This document shows, piece after piece, positions 29,515 to 40,081 of a stretch of 64,000 bases of DNA (its first letter is position 1; each line of letters starts with the position of its first letter). The notes beneath the pieces are model-generated. The model was given only the letters and a program-made list of their open reading frames with translations. It ran no database searches and was not told the origin of the DNA. The stretch covers positions 1 through 64,000 of the forward strand of contig CACJEE010000004.1 in assembly GCA_902592345.1 (NCBI GenBank), in the 5' to 3' direction. The stretch is from an uncultured Alphaproteobacteria bacterium. GTDB taxonomy: Bacteria; Pseudomonadota; Alphaproteobacteria; HIMB59; GCA-002718135. Made by a program: the position numbers and the translations under genes.

Positions 29515-30248
29515 GTATTTGGGGAAGATTACTTGGAGGTGCTGCAGGATTTGCATTAGGTGGTCCTATAGGAGCTATAATAGGTGTAATGGCTGGTAGT
29601 GCCTTTGATAGAAAAAAACAAAAAAACTTTCATTATTCTCAAATATCTCAAGATCAAAAACAACAAATTTTTACAATTAGTTTTATTGTTTTAGCAGCTA
29701 AACTTGCAAAAAGTGATGGGCAAGTTACAGATGATGAAATTCAAGCTTTTAAGGAAAAATTTAATGTACCAAAAACTGAATTAGCTAAAGTTGCGAAAAT
29801 ATTTAATGAAGCTAAAAAAGATGTATATGGTTATAAACAAATAGCTGATCAGGTAGGCTTATTATTTACAGATAATAAAATATTGCTTGAGGAAATGCTA
29901 AATAATTTATTTTTTATTGCTGCATCAGATGGTCAAATTTCTTTAAATGAAGTTGATTTATTAAGATCAATTTCTCAATCGTTTTCATTTAATGAAAAAA
30001 CTTTTCAAAGAATATTTCAAATGAATTTAAACAATAATACTTCTGATCCTTATAAAATTTTAGATGTCAGTAGAGAAGATACAGATCAGGCAATAAGAAA
30101 AAAGTGGATAAATTTAAATAAAGAACATCATCCTGATAATTTGATTGCTAAAGGCATGCCAAAAGAATTCATCGAACAATCAAATAAAGAACTTGCCGCA
30201 ATTAATCTTGCATATGATAAAATCAAAGAAATTAGAGCAAAATCTTGA
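29511..30248 (+). CDS. DjlA-like TerB + J-domain protein
   Basis: GGAAGFALGGPIGAIIGVMAG N-terminus, TerB-like LAAKLAKSDGQVTDDEIQAF, C-terminal DPYKILDVSREDTDQAIRKKWINLNKEHHPDNLIAKGMP (HPD motif). Confidence 0.88.
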   Translation: MSIWGRLLGGAAGFALGGPIGAIIGVMAGSAFDRKKQKNFHYSQISQDQKQQIFTISFIVLAAKLAKSDGQVTDDEIQAFKEKFNVPKTELAKVAKIFNEAKKDVYGYKQIADQVGLLFTDNKILLEEMLNNLFFIAASDGQISLNEVDLLRSISQSFSFNEKTFQRIFQMNLNNNTSDPYKILDVSREDTDQAIRKKWINLNKEHHPDNLIAKGMPKEFIEQSNKELAAINLAYDKIKEIRAKS

Positions 30249-31219
30249 TACCAGAAGAGTTATCAATACAATTAATTGAAAAAGTATATAAAAAAATTAA
30301 ACCATTCATTAACGTTACCCCACTTATTAAAGCAAACCGAATTATTGATGACGATTTAAACACAAATGTTTATTTAAAATATGAGTGTTTTCAAAAAAGT
30401 GGATCATTTAAAGCTAGAGGAGCAATTAATAACATTCTTTCGGCCGATAAAAAAGATCTTGCAAATGGAATTACAGCAGTTAGTGCTGGCAATCATGCAA
30501 TTGCAGCATCTTATGCTGCAAATATTTTTAATCTTAAAAATAAAATATTTCTTTATGAATCGGCAAATCCCTACAGAGTAATTCAGTGTAAAAATTATAA
30601 TGCAAATATTTTATTTACAAATAAAAATAAAGCATTTGATGAAGTGAAAAGTGCTGAAAAAGAAGGTTATAAATTTGTTCATCCATTTGATGGAGTAAAT
30701 ACTTTACAAGGATCAGCCACACTTGGTTTGGAAATTATAAATCAAATGAAAAATATTAATACAAAAATAGATAATGTATTAATATCAGTTGGTGGTGGAG
30801 GCTTGATAAGTGGTGTCGGCTCTGCTCTTAAACAGTTTTTTCCTGAAATTAAAATATTTGGTGTTGAACCTGATAATGCAAAAGGAATGACAGAAAGTTT
30901 AAAAATAGGTAAGCCATTAGATAAGGTAGAAATAAATAGTATAGCTGATAGCCTATGCGCACCTCTTCACATGCCTTATTCTTTTGATGTTGCTAAAAAA
31001 GTAATTTATCAAATGGTTAATGTATCTGATCAAGAAATGATAAATTATATGTTGTATAACTTTAAAAATCTAAAACTTTTATTAGAACCTGCTTGCGTAG
31101 CTGGTTTTGCTGCTTTAAAAAAATTAAATTCTTCGAAATTTATAGGTCAAAATACTTTAATTATATTATGTGGATCTAATATTGATTATCAATCTTGGAA
31201 TAAACTAGTTACAAATTAA
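30245..31219 (+). CDS. threonine dehydratase-like PLP enzyme (TTG start)
   Basis: KYECFQKSGSFKARGAINNI (PLP lysine), VSAGNHAIAASYAA, SVGGGGLISGVGSALK. Confidence 0.88.
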   Translation: MIPEELSIQLIEKVYKKIKPFINVTPLIKANRIIDDDLNTNVYLKYECFQKSGSFKARGAINNILSADKKDLANGITAVSAGNHAIAASYAANIFNLKNKIFLYESANPYRVIQCKNYNANILFTNKNKAFDEVKSAEKEGYKFVHPFDGVNTLQGSATLGLEIINQMKNINTKIDNVLISVGGGGLISGVGSALKQFFPEIKIFGVEPDNAKGMTESLKIGKPLDKVEINSIADSLCAPLHMPYSFDVAKKVIYQMVNVSDQEMINYMLYNFKNLKLLLEPACVAGFAALKKLNSSKFIGQNTLIILCGSNIDYQSWNKLVTN

Positions 31220-32316
31220 TAATATAAATTTCCACCTGTGATATTTTTTTTTACACCTGTAGTATTTGGTGTACTTAAAATCAATTTTTTAAGAGATCTT
31301 ATGCCAATATACGCAAACATTTGTGATTCAATTAAATCCCCATTTAATCCATAATCATCAATTAAAGATATTTGTAATTGATGATTCAATTTTTTTATTT
31401 GTGATATTAAATATTTATTTTTTCTTCCACCACCAGTAAATATTATTTCATTAATATCAGTGAAAATTTTATTGTTTATTAAATTAATTATAGAGAAAAT
31501 TGTGAAATTTAGAGATGTTCTTAGTGCATTATGAACTTTAATTTTTTTCAATTCTTTAATTAAGTAATGAAAATTATTTCTATCTAGAGATTTTGGATAT
31601 TTTTTTCTAAAAAATCTATCTTTTTTAAATAAATCAAAGATTTTTTTATTTACATTACCTTTTGAAGCTAGTTTACCATCTTTGTCATATTTTCTATTAA
31701 AAAAATACATCATTAAATCATCTGATATTGCATTAGCTGGACCAATATCAGAAGATATAAAAATTTTTTTATATATTAATGAAAAATTTGCCACTCCTCC
31801 TAAATTTATTATTGCAGCATTTGTATTAATCTTCTTAATTAGAAATTTATGATAAAATGCACCAATTGGAGCTCCTTGACCTCCATTTTTTATATCATTA
31901 ATTCTAAAGTTACTAATTACTTGTATTTTAAAAAAATTTGATATTAATTTTGGATTACCAAGTTGTAATGAAATATTTTTATTTGGAATATGTAATATTG
32001 TTTGTCCACTTAAGCTTATATAATCAATGTCTTTTTTTATTATAGTAAATTCCTTTAAAAATTTCTTTAAATATTTGATAATTAAATTTGTTATTTTAAC
32101 ATTATGAGAATTTATCAGATTTTTTTTACTAATATTTGTTATATTTATTTTTTTAATTTTAATTTGTTCATAGAGTGAATACGGGTAACTTTTTTCTTTT
32201 AGTATTTTAACTTTATTAATTCCATCTGTTGAAATATAAGAAATATCAATCCCATCCATTGATGTCCCTGTCATGATACCTATGATATTAAATATTTTCT
32301 TTTTTTTCATTAACAA
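31216..32316 (-). CDS. anmK: anhydro-N-acetylmuramic acid kinase
   Basis: GIMTGTSMDGIDISYI, INLGGVANFS, SSDIGPANAISDDLM, IIFTGGGRKN. Confidence 0.92.
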   Translation of the reverse strand: MLMKKKKIFNIIGIMTGTSMDGIDISYISTDGINKVKILKEKSYPYSLYEQIKIKKINITNISKKNLINSHNVKITNLIIKYLKKFLKEFTIIKKDIDYISLSGQTILHIPNKNISLQLGNPKLISNFFKIQVISNFRINDIKNGGQGAPIGAFYHKFLIKKINTNAAIINLGGVANFSLIYKKIFISSDIGPANAISDDLMMYFFNRKYDKDGKLASKGNVNKKIFDLFKKDRFFRKKYPKSLDRNNFHYLIKELKKIKVHNALRTSLNFTIFSIINLINNKIFTDINEIIFTGGGRKNKYLISQIKKLNHQLQISLIDDYGLNGDLIESQMFAYIGIRSLKKLILSTPNTTGVKKNITGGNLYY

Positions 32317-32339
32317 AACTTTATAACATTCATAAATTT

Positions 32340-33290
32340 ATGATGTCACTAGATAATAATATTAAAGCTATTTTTTTGATTATATTAGGCATGTTTGTTT
32401 TTTCAATTCAAGATACATTGATTAAATTAATGTCTGATCATATAAATATTTATGTAATTTATATAGTAAGATCTATAGTTGGAATTTTAGTTATTTTTAC
32501 TTATTGTTGGATCTATAAAATTCAACTAATTTTCAAAACTTATTATCCTTTTATTACTATTTTGAGGGTATCCATATTTTTTCTTGGTTTTAGCTTGTAT
32601 TATTTTTCTTTATCAAAAATTTCTTTACCTGAAGCAGTGACTTTATTTTTTATTAGCCCTTTTTTTGTAACTATAAGTTCAAAATTTATTATGGGTGAAA
32701 ATATTGGCATGTATAGATGGAGTGCAATTTTAATCGGTTTTATTGGAGTGTACTTAGTTCTAGATCCAAATTTTAATGATTTTAATATTTATACTCTATT
32801 CCCAATCTTTTGTGCTTTTTTCTACGCAGTAACAGTTGTAATTCAGAAAAAAACATCTGATAAAGACTCTCTATTTACACAAATATTACACACTTATTTA
32901 TCAGCTATTGCTTTTTCAATTATAATTTATTTTTATGTAAATAATTTAACATTTACTCCGTATCAATTGTTAGAATATAAATTTGTGCTTATGAGCTGGA
33001 ATATTCCTAGTTTAAATTATTTTTTATTACTAATAATTATTGGTTTTACTGCAGTAATTGGATTTTTTTCCATTTTTGGCGCCTATCGGATAGGATCACC
33101 TGCAACCATTGCTCCTTATGAATATAGTTTGATAATTTGGTCAATATTATTTGGTTATTTAATATGGAATGATTATTTAACAATAAAAGGTATGGCAGGT
33201 CTTTCATTAATATTAATTGCTAGTTTTTTTACTTTATATAGAGAATATCATCTAAGTATTAAAGTTAGTACAGATAAACCAATAAGATAA
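32340..33290 (+). CDS. EamA/DMT-family transporter
   Basis: 10-TM pattern with two EamA repeats (LGMFVFSIQDTLIKLMSDHINIYVIYIVRSIVGI). Confidence 0.85.
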   Translation: MMSLDNNIKAIFLIILGMFVFSIQDTLIKLMSDHINIYVIYIVRSIVGILVIFTYCWIYKIQLIFKTYYPFITILRVSIFFLGFSLYYFSLSKISLPEAVTLFFISPFFVTISSKFIMGENIGMYRWSAILIGFIGVYLVLDPNFNDFNIYTLFPIFCAFFYAVTVVIQKKTSDKDSLFTQILHTYLSAIAFSIIIYFYVNNLTFTPYQLLEYKFVLMSWNIPSLNYFLLLIIIGFTAVIGFFSIFGAYRIGSPATIAPYEYSLIIWSILFGYLIWNDYLTIKGMAGLSLILIASFFTLYREYHLSIKVSTDKPIR

Positions 33291-33389
33291 CTTTAAACAG
33301 CTTATCAACAAACATATGCACAGTAAAATTAATATTTTATCTTTTTTATTTGATAATCGATATTTCTAGAGTTAAATTATAAATACTTA

Positions 33390-33499
33390 TTACACGCAAA
33401 GGTAGTAAGCAAATTAAATAAAGGAAACTTTATTTAGTTTGTATCGGGAGGAAATGCACGATACATGAAAAAGACCTAGCTTGCTGGGTCTTTTTTTTT
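33390..33499 (+). ncRNA. Candidate structured small RNA or leader RNA ending in an intrinsic terminator
   Basis: Hairpin 1: 33409-33423 pairs with 33428-33442 (15 bp including G-U pairs) capped by GAAA. Hairpin 2: GTATCG/CGATAC enclosing GGAGGAAATGCA. Terminator hairpin AGACCTAG-CTTG-CTGGGTCT plus T9. The 5' end is estimated. Confidence 0.7.
33468..33499 (+). terminator. Rho-independent terminator of the candidate RNA
   Basis: AAAAAGACCTAGCTTGCTGGGTCTTTTTTTTT: 8-bp core stem extended by A-T pairs, CTTG loop, T9 tail. Confidence 0.9.
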
Positions 33500-33534
33500 G
33501 CCTAAAACTCACTATTTATTATAAGAGTTAATCA

Positions 33535-34116
33535 ATGGACTTTAAAAAATATAATAAAATTTTAGATATTTTTTTAAACGATCTTATACCAGAAACTAAA
33601 ATCTCTGTTTCTAAAGGAAATAAAATATTTGGGGCCTTTGTATTAAATAAAATTGATTTAAGTTTAGTCGTTACAGGTGTAAATAACGAAATAGAGAATC
33701 CAATATATCATGGAGAGATTTCTACTATAATAAATTTTTTTAAATTAAGAAATTTAAATCCAAAAGATTATTTATTTATTTCCTCTCATGAACCTTGCTC
33801 TTTATGTTTGTCTGCAATCACTTGGAGTGGTTTCGATAACTTCTATTATTTATTCCATTATGAAGAAACTGAATCTAATTTTAATATTCCATATGATCTG
33901 AAAATTTTAAAAGAAGTCTTTAAGATTGATAAAGGTGCATATTCAAAAAATAACACTTTCTGGCAAAGTTACTCAATTATAGAAGAAATTAAAAAACTAC
34001 AAAATGCAGAAAACGATAAATTATTAGCAAAAATCAAAGAAATTAATAAACTTTATGAGGATATATCAAATAATTATCAATCAGCAAAAAATTCAAACCA
34101 TATTCCTCTAAAATAA
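33535..34116 (+). CDS. cytidine/deoxycytidylate deaminase-fold protein
   Basis: 193 aa; zinc-site HGE (YHGEISTI) and PCSLC (SSHEPCSLCLSAITWSG). Confidence 0.8.
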   Translation: MDFKKYNKILDIFLNDLIPETKISVSKGNKIFGAFVLNKIDLSLVVTGVNNEIENPIYHGEISTIINFFKLRNLNPKDYLFISSHEPCSLCLSAITWSGFDNFYYLFHYEETESNFNIPYDLKILKEVFKIDKGAYSKNNTFWQSYSIIEEIKKLQNAENDKLLAKIKEINKLYEDISNNYQSAKNSNHIPLK

Positions 34117-34149
34117 TTGAAAATATATAACAATAGTATAAATTATTAT

Positions 34150-34294
34150 TAACGGGAGATACTGTAATTTTACAGAGCCGAAGGAGCAACGACCCGGAAA
34201 CTCTCAGGCAAAAAGGACCGTTAGAATAAAAAATCTGGAAAAGAGATTAATCTCTACCGAAGGAGTAAAAACTCTCAGGTAAATATACAGAGAG
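34150..34294 (+). promoter_or_regulatory. Tandem glycine riboswitch upstream of gcvT
   Basis: Two aptamer copies: GGGAGATAC..AGAGCCGAAGGAGCAA..CCCGGAAACTCTCAGGCAAAAAGGACCGTTA (34150-34223), then TCTGG..TCTACCGAAGGAGTAAAAACTCTCAGGTAAATATACAGAGA (34232-34294). Located directly before gcvTHP. Confidence 0.96.
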
Positions 34295-34312
34295 GGCTTA
34301 ACAGGAGTCATT

Positions 34313-35425
34313 TTGACTGAAGAAGCTCTAAAAAATATTTATTTAAAAGATTTTCATAAAAAAAATGATGCGAAGTTTGCTCCATTTGCTGGTTATGATA
34401 TGCCAATTAATTACAAGAAAGGCATTATAAACGAGCACCTACATGTAAGAAATCATACTGGTATCTTTGATGTCTCTCATATGGGACAAATTCTTATTCC
34501 TTTTAATGAAGAAAATATTTTAGCTTTAGAAGCATACATACCTTTGAATATAAAAAAAATAATATCAAATAAATGTCACTATTCATTTATTTTAAATTCT
34601 AATGGAGGAATTGTTGATGATATTATGATTTCGAAAATTAAATTTGATAACAATGAATTTGTATATATAGTTTATAATTCATCAAGAAAACAAATACTTA
34701 ATAAAATCTTTAACGCAACTATTTCAAATTTTAAAATTTTTGAGGACAGATGTTTGATTGCAATACAAGGACCTGAATCTTTTTCTTCTATTAATTCGAT
34801 ATTAAATCTACCTGCATCTATGAATTTTTTAAATATTCAAATTCTTCAATATGATGATAACGATCTTTTTATTTCTAGATCTGGTTATACTGGTGAAGAT
34901 GGTTTTGAGATATCGATATCAAATAATAAGGCAGAAAAATTAATTAGTGATATTCTTAATAATAATAATGTAATTTTATGCGGTCTAGGTTGTCGAGATT
35001 CATTAAGAGTAGAAGCTGGTCTAAGTTTGTATGGAAATGAAATAAACGAAGATATAAATCCTATACAAGCAGGTTTGTCATGGGCTTTAGATAAAAACAG
35101 ATTGCAAGATCATAATTTAAATGGTTCTCAAATTTTATCAAAGGAATTAAGTTCAATTCCATCAGTAAACAAAATAGGATTAAGTCCAATAAATAAAATC
35201 ATGTTAAGAAATCAAATGACTATTCATAACAATAACAAAGAAGAAATTGGATTTATTACGAGTGGATGTTACTCACCAATTTTAAAAAAATCCATTGGTA
35301 TTGGCTATATAAATAAACTTTCAAATATTTCTGAAAAAAAATACGTTAATGTTCGTGATCAATATGAGGAAATTAAACTTGAGAAAATTCCATTTGTGAA
35401 AAAAAATTATAAAAAAGGAGATTAA
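34313..35425 (+). CDS. gcvT: glycine cleavage system T protein (TTG start)
   Basis: KFAPFAGYDMPINYKKGIINEHLHVRNHTGIFDVSHMGQ, SRSGYTGEDGFEIS, GLGCRDSLRVEAGLSLYGNEI. Confidence 0.95.
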   Translation: MTEEALKNIYLKDFHKKNDAKFAPFAGYDMPINYKKGIINEHLHVRNHTGIFDVSHMGQILIPFNEENILALEAYIPLNIKKIISNKCHYSFILNSNGGIVDDIMISKIKFDNNEFVYIVYNSSRKQILNKIFNATISNFKIFEDRCLIAIQGPESFSSINSILNLPASMNFLNIQILQYDDNDLFISRSGYTGEDGFEISISNNKAEKLISDILNNNNVILCGLGCRDSLRVEAGLSLYGNEINEDINPIQAGLSWALDKNRLQDHNLNGSQILSKELSSIPSVNKIGLSPINKIMLRNQMTIHNNNKEEIGFITSGCYSPILKKSIGIGYINKLSNISEKKYVNVRDQYEEIKLEKIPFVKKNYKKGD

Positions 35426-35426
35426 T

Positions 35427-35798
35427 ATGGGTGAAAAAAAATATACTGAAGAGCATGAGTGGGTTCAGCTTAGTGGCGAAATTGCAACTGTTGGCATTAC
35501 AAATCATGCTCAGGAAAGTTTAGGTGATATTGTTTTTGTGGATTTGCCCACTTTAGGTAAAGAAGTTAAAGCTAAAGAAGAATTATGTGTTATTGAATCT
35601 GTAAAAGCTGCTTCAGATATTTACTCACCTCTAGATGGTGAAGTTACAGAAATAAATGATAATTTGTCAAACGATGCTTCTATAGTTAATCAAGATGCTG
35701 AAAATGAAGGTTGGATATTCAAAATAAAAGTATCTAATCCAGATCAATATAATACTTTGATGTCTTTAGATCAGTATTTAGAATTTTTGGATAAATAA
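35427..35798 (+). CDS. gcvH: glycine cleavage system H protein
   Basis: EEHEWVQLSGEIATVGITNHAQESLGDIVFVDLP, CVIESVKAASDIYSPLDGEV (lipoyl lysine). Confidence 0.97.
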   Translation: MGEKKYTEEHEWVQLSGEIATVGITNHAQESLGDIVFVDLPTLGKEVKAKEELCVIESVKAASDIYSPLDGEVTEINDNLSNDASIVNQDAENEGWIFKIKVSNPDQYNTLMSLDQYLEFLDK

Positions 35799-38651
35799 AT
35801 GATCGATATAAATTCTTTTGCAAGTAGGCACATTGGACCTAGAAATGATGATATAGACTCAATGTTAAAATTCATAAAATGTAAAAATCTTGATGAACTA
35901 ATTCAAAAAACTGTCCCTGATCATATTTTATTTAAAGATAAATTAAAATTAAAACCAGGAATGTCAGAAGAATTTAATAAAGTTAATATGCAACTTTTAT
36001 CATTAAAAAATAAATTTAAAAAAACATATATTGGTCTAGGTTATCATAATACTGTGACACCAAGTGTTATTTTGAGAAATATTCTTGAAAATCCTGGTTG
36101 GTATACTGCATATACTCCATATCAGCCTGAAGTCTCTCAAGGCCGTTTAGAAATGCTAATCAACTTTCAACAAATGATAATCGATCTTACTGGATTAGAT
36201 ATTGCTAACGCATCTTTATTGGATGAGAGTACTGCTGCTGCAGAAGCTATGATGATGGCATACAAGATAAAAAAAAATAAACATCATACTTTTTGTGTTC
36301 AAAATTCTTGCCACCCTCAAACTTTATCTGTTTTAAGAACAAGAGCTCATCCTCTTGGAATAAAAATTATAGAAGGCAACCCAAACGAAGATACTTTTGG
36401 TTGTTTAATACAAAATCCTGATACTTATGGAGAAATTGAAGATTTAGAAACACTTATTAAAAGCAATAAATCTAAGGAAATTATATCCATTGTTGCCGCA
36501 GATATTATGAGTATGGTTATTATGAATTCTCCAGGTTCCTATGATGCTGATATTGTTATAGGCACTTCACAACGTTTCGGTGTTCCAATGGGATTGGGAG
36601 GACCTCATGCAGCATTTTTTGCAACTAAGGATGAATTTAAAAGATTAATGCCAGGTAGGTTAATAGGTGTATCAGTTGATAGAAACAATAAAAGATCATA
36701 CAGAATGGCTCTTCAAACTCGTGAACAACACATAAGAAGAGAAAAAGCAACTAGCAATATTTGTACTGCTCAAGCTTTATTAGCAATAATTGCCGCGGCT
36801 TATGCTATTTATCATGGACCGGAAAGGTTAATAAATATTGCGTCTACTATAAATTACAATATTAGATATCTTAAAAAATCATTAGAAAAATTAAATTATA
36901 ACATTAAATCTAATAAATATTTTGACACAATAGTCATTGAAGACTCTAAAGCTAAAGAGTGGTTTAATAAATCAGTGGAAGATGGAATTAATTTTAGACT
37001 AATTAACAACACTACATTTTCAATCACTATTGATGAAACTACAACTTTAGAAGATATCGATAATCTAATTGCTTTTTTTAATATAACCAATAAAGAAATT
37101 GATGCTAACGAAATTGAAATGAATCTTGACCCTATTTTTAATGATGAAAAAATTCTTAGAAAAGATAAAATATTATCCCATCCAATATTTAATATTTATC
37201 ATTCTGAGACAGAAATGATGCGTTATCTAAAAAAATTAGAAAATAAAGATATTGCACTAAATAGATCAATGATTCCTCTTGGTTCATGTACTATGAAATT
37301 AAATGCAGCCTCAGAAATGTTACCAATAACGTTACCAGGATTTGCAAACGCCCATCCTTTTTTAGAAAAACAACAAAGAGAGGGTTATAATCAAATGATG
37401 AGAGAGTTAATATCTATGCTCAAAGATATAACAGGATTTGATGCAATATCATTGCAACCAAATGCAGGAGCTCAAGGTGAATTTGCAGGATTACTTGCAA
37501 TTAAAAAATTTCATGAATCTAATAATGAGTATGATAGAAATATATGTCTAATACCTAATAGTGCTCATGGTACTAATCCAGCAAGTGCACAGATGTGTGG
37601 TATGGAAGTATCTATTGTTAAATGTGATGATTTAGGAAACGTAGATTTAAATCACTTGGACCTCAAAATTAAAGAAGCTGGAAATAAATTAGCAGCTTTG
37701 ATGATTACTTATCCATCTACACATGGAGTATTTGAAGAATCAATATCAATAATTTGTGAAGCTATTCATAATGCTGGTGGTCAAGTTTATATGGATGGTG
37801 CGAATTTAAATGCAATGGTAGGAATTGCAAAACCTGGAAAATTTGGTCCTGATGTTTCTCATATGAATCTTCATAAAACTTTTTGCATTCCGCATGGAGG
37901 AGGTGGTCCTGGCATGGGCCCTATTGGAGTCAAATCACATCTAGAGAATTTTTTACCAGGACATCCGATTGTTAATAATGAACTTGGATTAACAGCACTT
38001 GACGCGGTTTCTGCCGCGCCATGGGGAAGCCCTTCAATTTTACCTATTTCTTATTCATATATTTCAATGATGGGAGATGAAGGATTAAAATTAGCTACAC
38101 AAATAGCTATTTTAAATGCCAATTATATAAAAGAAAAATTAAGTGATTACTTTACTCTTTTATATTCTGGTAAAAACGGAATGGTCGCTCATGAGTGCAT
38201 AATTGATATTCGTCCAATCAAAGATGAATTAAATATATCTGAAGAAGATATTGCAAAAAGACTTATCGATTATGGTTTCCATGCTCCAACAATGTCCTTT
38301 CCTGTTCCAGGAACTTTAATGATCGAACCCACTGAAAGTGAATCAAAGGAAGAAATTGATAGATTTTGTACAGCTATGATTTCTATACATGATGAAATTC
38401 AAAAAATTCGAGATGGCACTTATGATGCAGAAGATAATCCAATAAAAAACTCTCCACACACAATAGAGGAAGTTTCAGCAGATGAATGGAGTCATAAATA
38501 TACAAGAGCGGAGGCAGTTTATCCTCATTCTTACTTATACAATAATAAATATTGGCCACCTGTTGCAAGAATAGATAATGTATTTGGTGATAGAAATCTT
38601 TTTTGTGTATGCCCACCTATTGAAGAATATGAAGATGTATCCAATGCATAA
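35799..38651 (+). CDS. gcvP: glycine dehydrogenase (single-chain P protein)
   Basis: 950 aa; [52 protein letters not shown] (PLP lysine). Confidence 0.97.
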   Translation: MIDINSFASRHIGPRNDDIDSMLKFIKCKNLDELIQKTVPDHILFKDKLKLKPGMSEEFNKVNMQLLSLKNKFKKTYIGLGYHNTVTPSVILRNILENPGWYTAYTPYQPEVSQGRLEMLINFQQMIIDLTGLDIANASLLDESTAAAEAMMMAYKIKKNKHHTFCVQNSCHPQTLSVLRTRAHPLGIKIIEGNPNEDTFGCLIQNPDTYGEIEDLETLIKSNKSKEIISIVAADIMSMVIMNSPGSYDADIVIGTSQRFGVPMGLGGPHAAFFATKDEFKRLMPGRLIGVSVDRNNKRSYRMALQTREQHIRREKATSNICTAQALLAIIAAAYAIYHGPERLINIASTINYNIRYLKKSLEKLNYNIKSNKYFDTIVIEDSKAKEWFNKSVEDGINFRLINNTTFSITIDETTTLEDIDNLIAFFNITNKEIDANEIEMNLDPIFNDEKILRKDKILSHPIFNIYHSETEMMRYLKKLENKDIALNRSMIPLGSCTMKLNAASEMLPITLPGFANAHPFLEKQQREGYNQMMRELISMLKDITGFDAISLQPNAGAQGEFAGLLAIKKFHESNNEYDRNICLIPNSAHGTNPASAQMCGMEVSIVKCDDLGNVDLNHLDLKIKEAGNKLAALMITYPSTHGVFEESISIICEAIHNAGGQVYMDGANLNAMVGIAKPGKFGPDVSHMNLHKTFCIPHGGGGPGMGPIGVKSHLENFLPGHPIVNNELGLTALDAVSAAPWGSPSILPISYSYISMMGDEGLKLATQIAILNANYIKEKLSDYFTLLYSGKNGMVAHECIIDIRPIKDELNISEEDIAKRLIDYGFHAPTMSFPVPGTLMIEPTESESKEEIDRFCTAMISIHDEIQKIRDGTYDAEDNPIKNSPHTIEEVSADEWSHKYTRAEAVYPHSYLYNNKYWPPVARIDNVFGDRNLFCVCPPIEEYEDVSNA

Positions 38652-38655
38652 CTAA

Positions 38656-39684
38656 ATGATTTATTTAAATTTACTTTTAGTTTTTATATGTATTGTATTT
38701 ATTCATGAATTTGGTCATTATCTTTTTGCAAGAATATTTAAAGCTGAAGTTACAGACTTTTCCATTGGTTTTGGAAAACCATTATTACAATTCAAGGATA
38801 AAAATAATACTGTTTGGAAAATTTCACCTATCCCTCTTGGAGGTTATGTAAAAATCAAAGGCCTTGATTCAGTTTTTCAAAAAAATCAAAATCAGGAACC
38901 TGGCTCTTTTCAATCACTAAAACTTTATCAAAAAATATTTATTCTTCTCGCTGGTAGTTTTTTTAATATATTCTCTGCTTGGATAGCTTTATTTAGTATA
39001 TTCTTTTTTTTTGGAATTGCTTCATTTGCTCCAATAATAGGTAAAGTTTTGGAAAATTCTTCTGCTGAAGAAAATGATTTACGAGTTAATGATATTATTA
39101 TTTCTGTTAATGATAGTCAAATATATGAGTTTAGTGATATTCCTAAAGCTTTAGGTAATAGCAAATATATCTCAATATTAATTCAAAGAAATAATGAACT
39201 CATAGAAAAGAATTTTGAACTAAATTTTAATAAAGAAATAAATAGATTTGTTATCGGAATATCAAGTAATAGTGAGCCTGTTGTTGATCAATTTAATTTA
39301 TATGAATCAATCCAACAATCTTTATTATTCATTCCAACTTACTATTCTGCATCTATAAATTTTTTAAGGCAATCTTATCAAGATAATACTCTACAGGAAC
39401 AGTTAGCTGGACCAGTAGGAATTGTTAAAATGGCTGATCAAATGATGTTAGATAAACTAAGAGGAGTAATATTTTTATTTATTGTAATTTCTTTATTTGT
39501 AGGTGTTTTTAATCTTTTACCCATTCCTCTTCTTGATGGAGGGCATATTGTTTACTTTATCATAAGTAAGATTTTTGCAAATTCCCTTCCTGAACTTGTA
39601 ACTAGAATTTATATTACAACTGGATTAACAATTATATCTTTTTTATTTATTTTTGTTACATTTAACGATATTTTTTATAAATAA
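38656..39684 (+). CDS. rseP: M50-family site-2 membrane metalloprotease (RseP-like)
   Basis: FIHEFGHYLFARIF (HExxH), PDZ-like middle region, FNLLPIPLLDGGHIVYF (NxxPxPxLDGG motif). Confidence 0.9.
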   Translation: MIYLNLLLVFICIVFIHEFGHYLFARIFKAEVTDFSIGFGKPLLQFKDKNNTVWKISPIPLGGYVKIKGLDSVFQKNQNQEPGSFQSLKLYQKIFILLAGSFFNIFSAWIALFSIFFFFGIASFAPIIGKVLENSSAEENDLRVNDIIISVNDSQIYEFSDIPKALGNSKYISILIQRNNELIEKNFELNFNKEINRFVIGISSNSEPVVDQFNLYESIQQSLLFIPTYYSASINFLRQSYQDNTLQEQLAGPVGIVKMADQMMLDKLRGVIFLFIVISLFVGVFNLLPIPLLDGGHIVYFIISKIFANSLPELVTRIYITTGLTIISFLFIFVTFNDIFYK

Positions 39685-39694
39685 TTTTAATGAA

Positions 39695-40081
39695 ATGAGT
39701 GATATGTCAAATTTTAATAAAGTAAAAACTTTTATGAATACCTATGGTCAGGAAGTAAAAAATACTCCCGAATTTCCTGACTCTAAAATTGTTCAATTAA
39801 GGATAGATTTAATTCAGGAAGAATTAAATGAATTAAAAGAAGCTATCAATAATAACGATATTATTGAAGTAGCTGATGCTTTAACTGATATACTTTATGT
39901 TACATATGGAGCTGGGCATTCTTTTGGCGTTGATCTAGATAGTTGCTTTAATGAAGTTCAGAATTCAAATATGAGTAAATTAGGAGATGATGGAAAACCA
40001 ATTTACAATGAGTCTGGTAAGGTAATGAAAGGACCAAATTATTTTAAACCAAACATTAAAAAAATTATTGGATTAGAGTAA
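39695..40081 (+). CDS. MazG/HisE-like all-alpha NTP pyrophosphohydrolase
   Basis: LRIDLIQEELNELKEAINNNDIIEVADALTDILYVTYGAG (EExxE..ExxD). The conserved part begins near 39695/39704; the listed 39653 start lies inside rseP. Confidence 0.8.
   Translation: MSDMSNFNKVKTFMNTYGQEVKNTPEFPDSKIVQLRIDLIQEELNELKEAINNNDIIEVADALTDILYVTYGAGHSFGVDLDSCFNEVQNSNMSKLGDDGKPIYNESGKVMKGPNYFKPNIKKIIGLE

Noticed and set aside
30381-30581. Alternative-frame ORF inside the threonine dehydratase-like gene
   Set aside because: Out-of-frame overlap within a strongly supported CDS with no independent RBS or homology signal.
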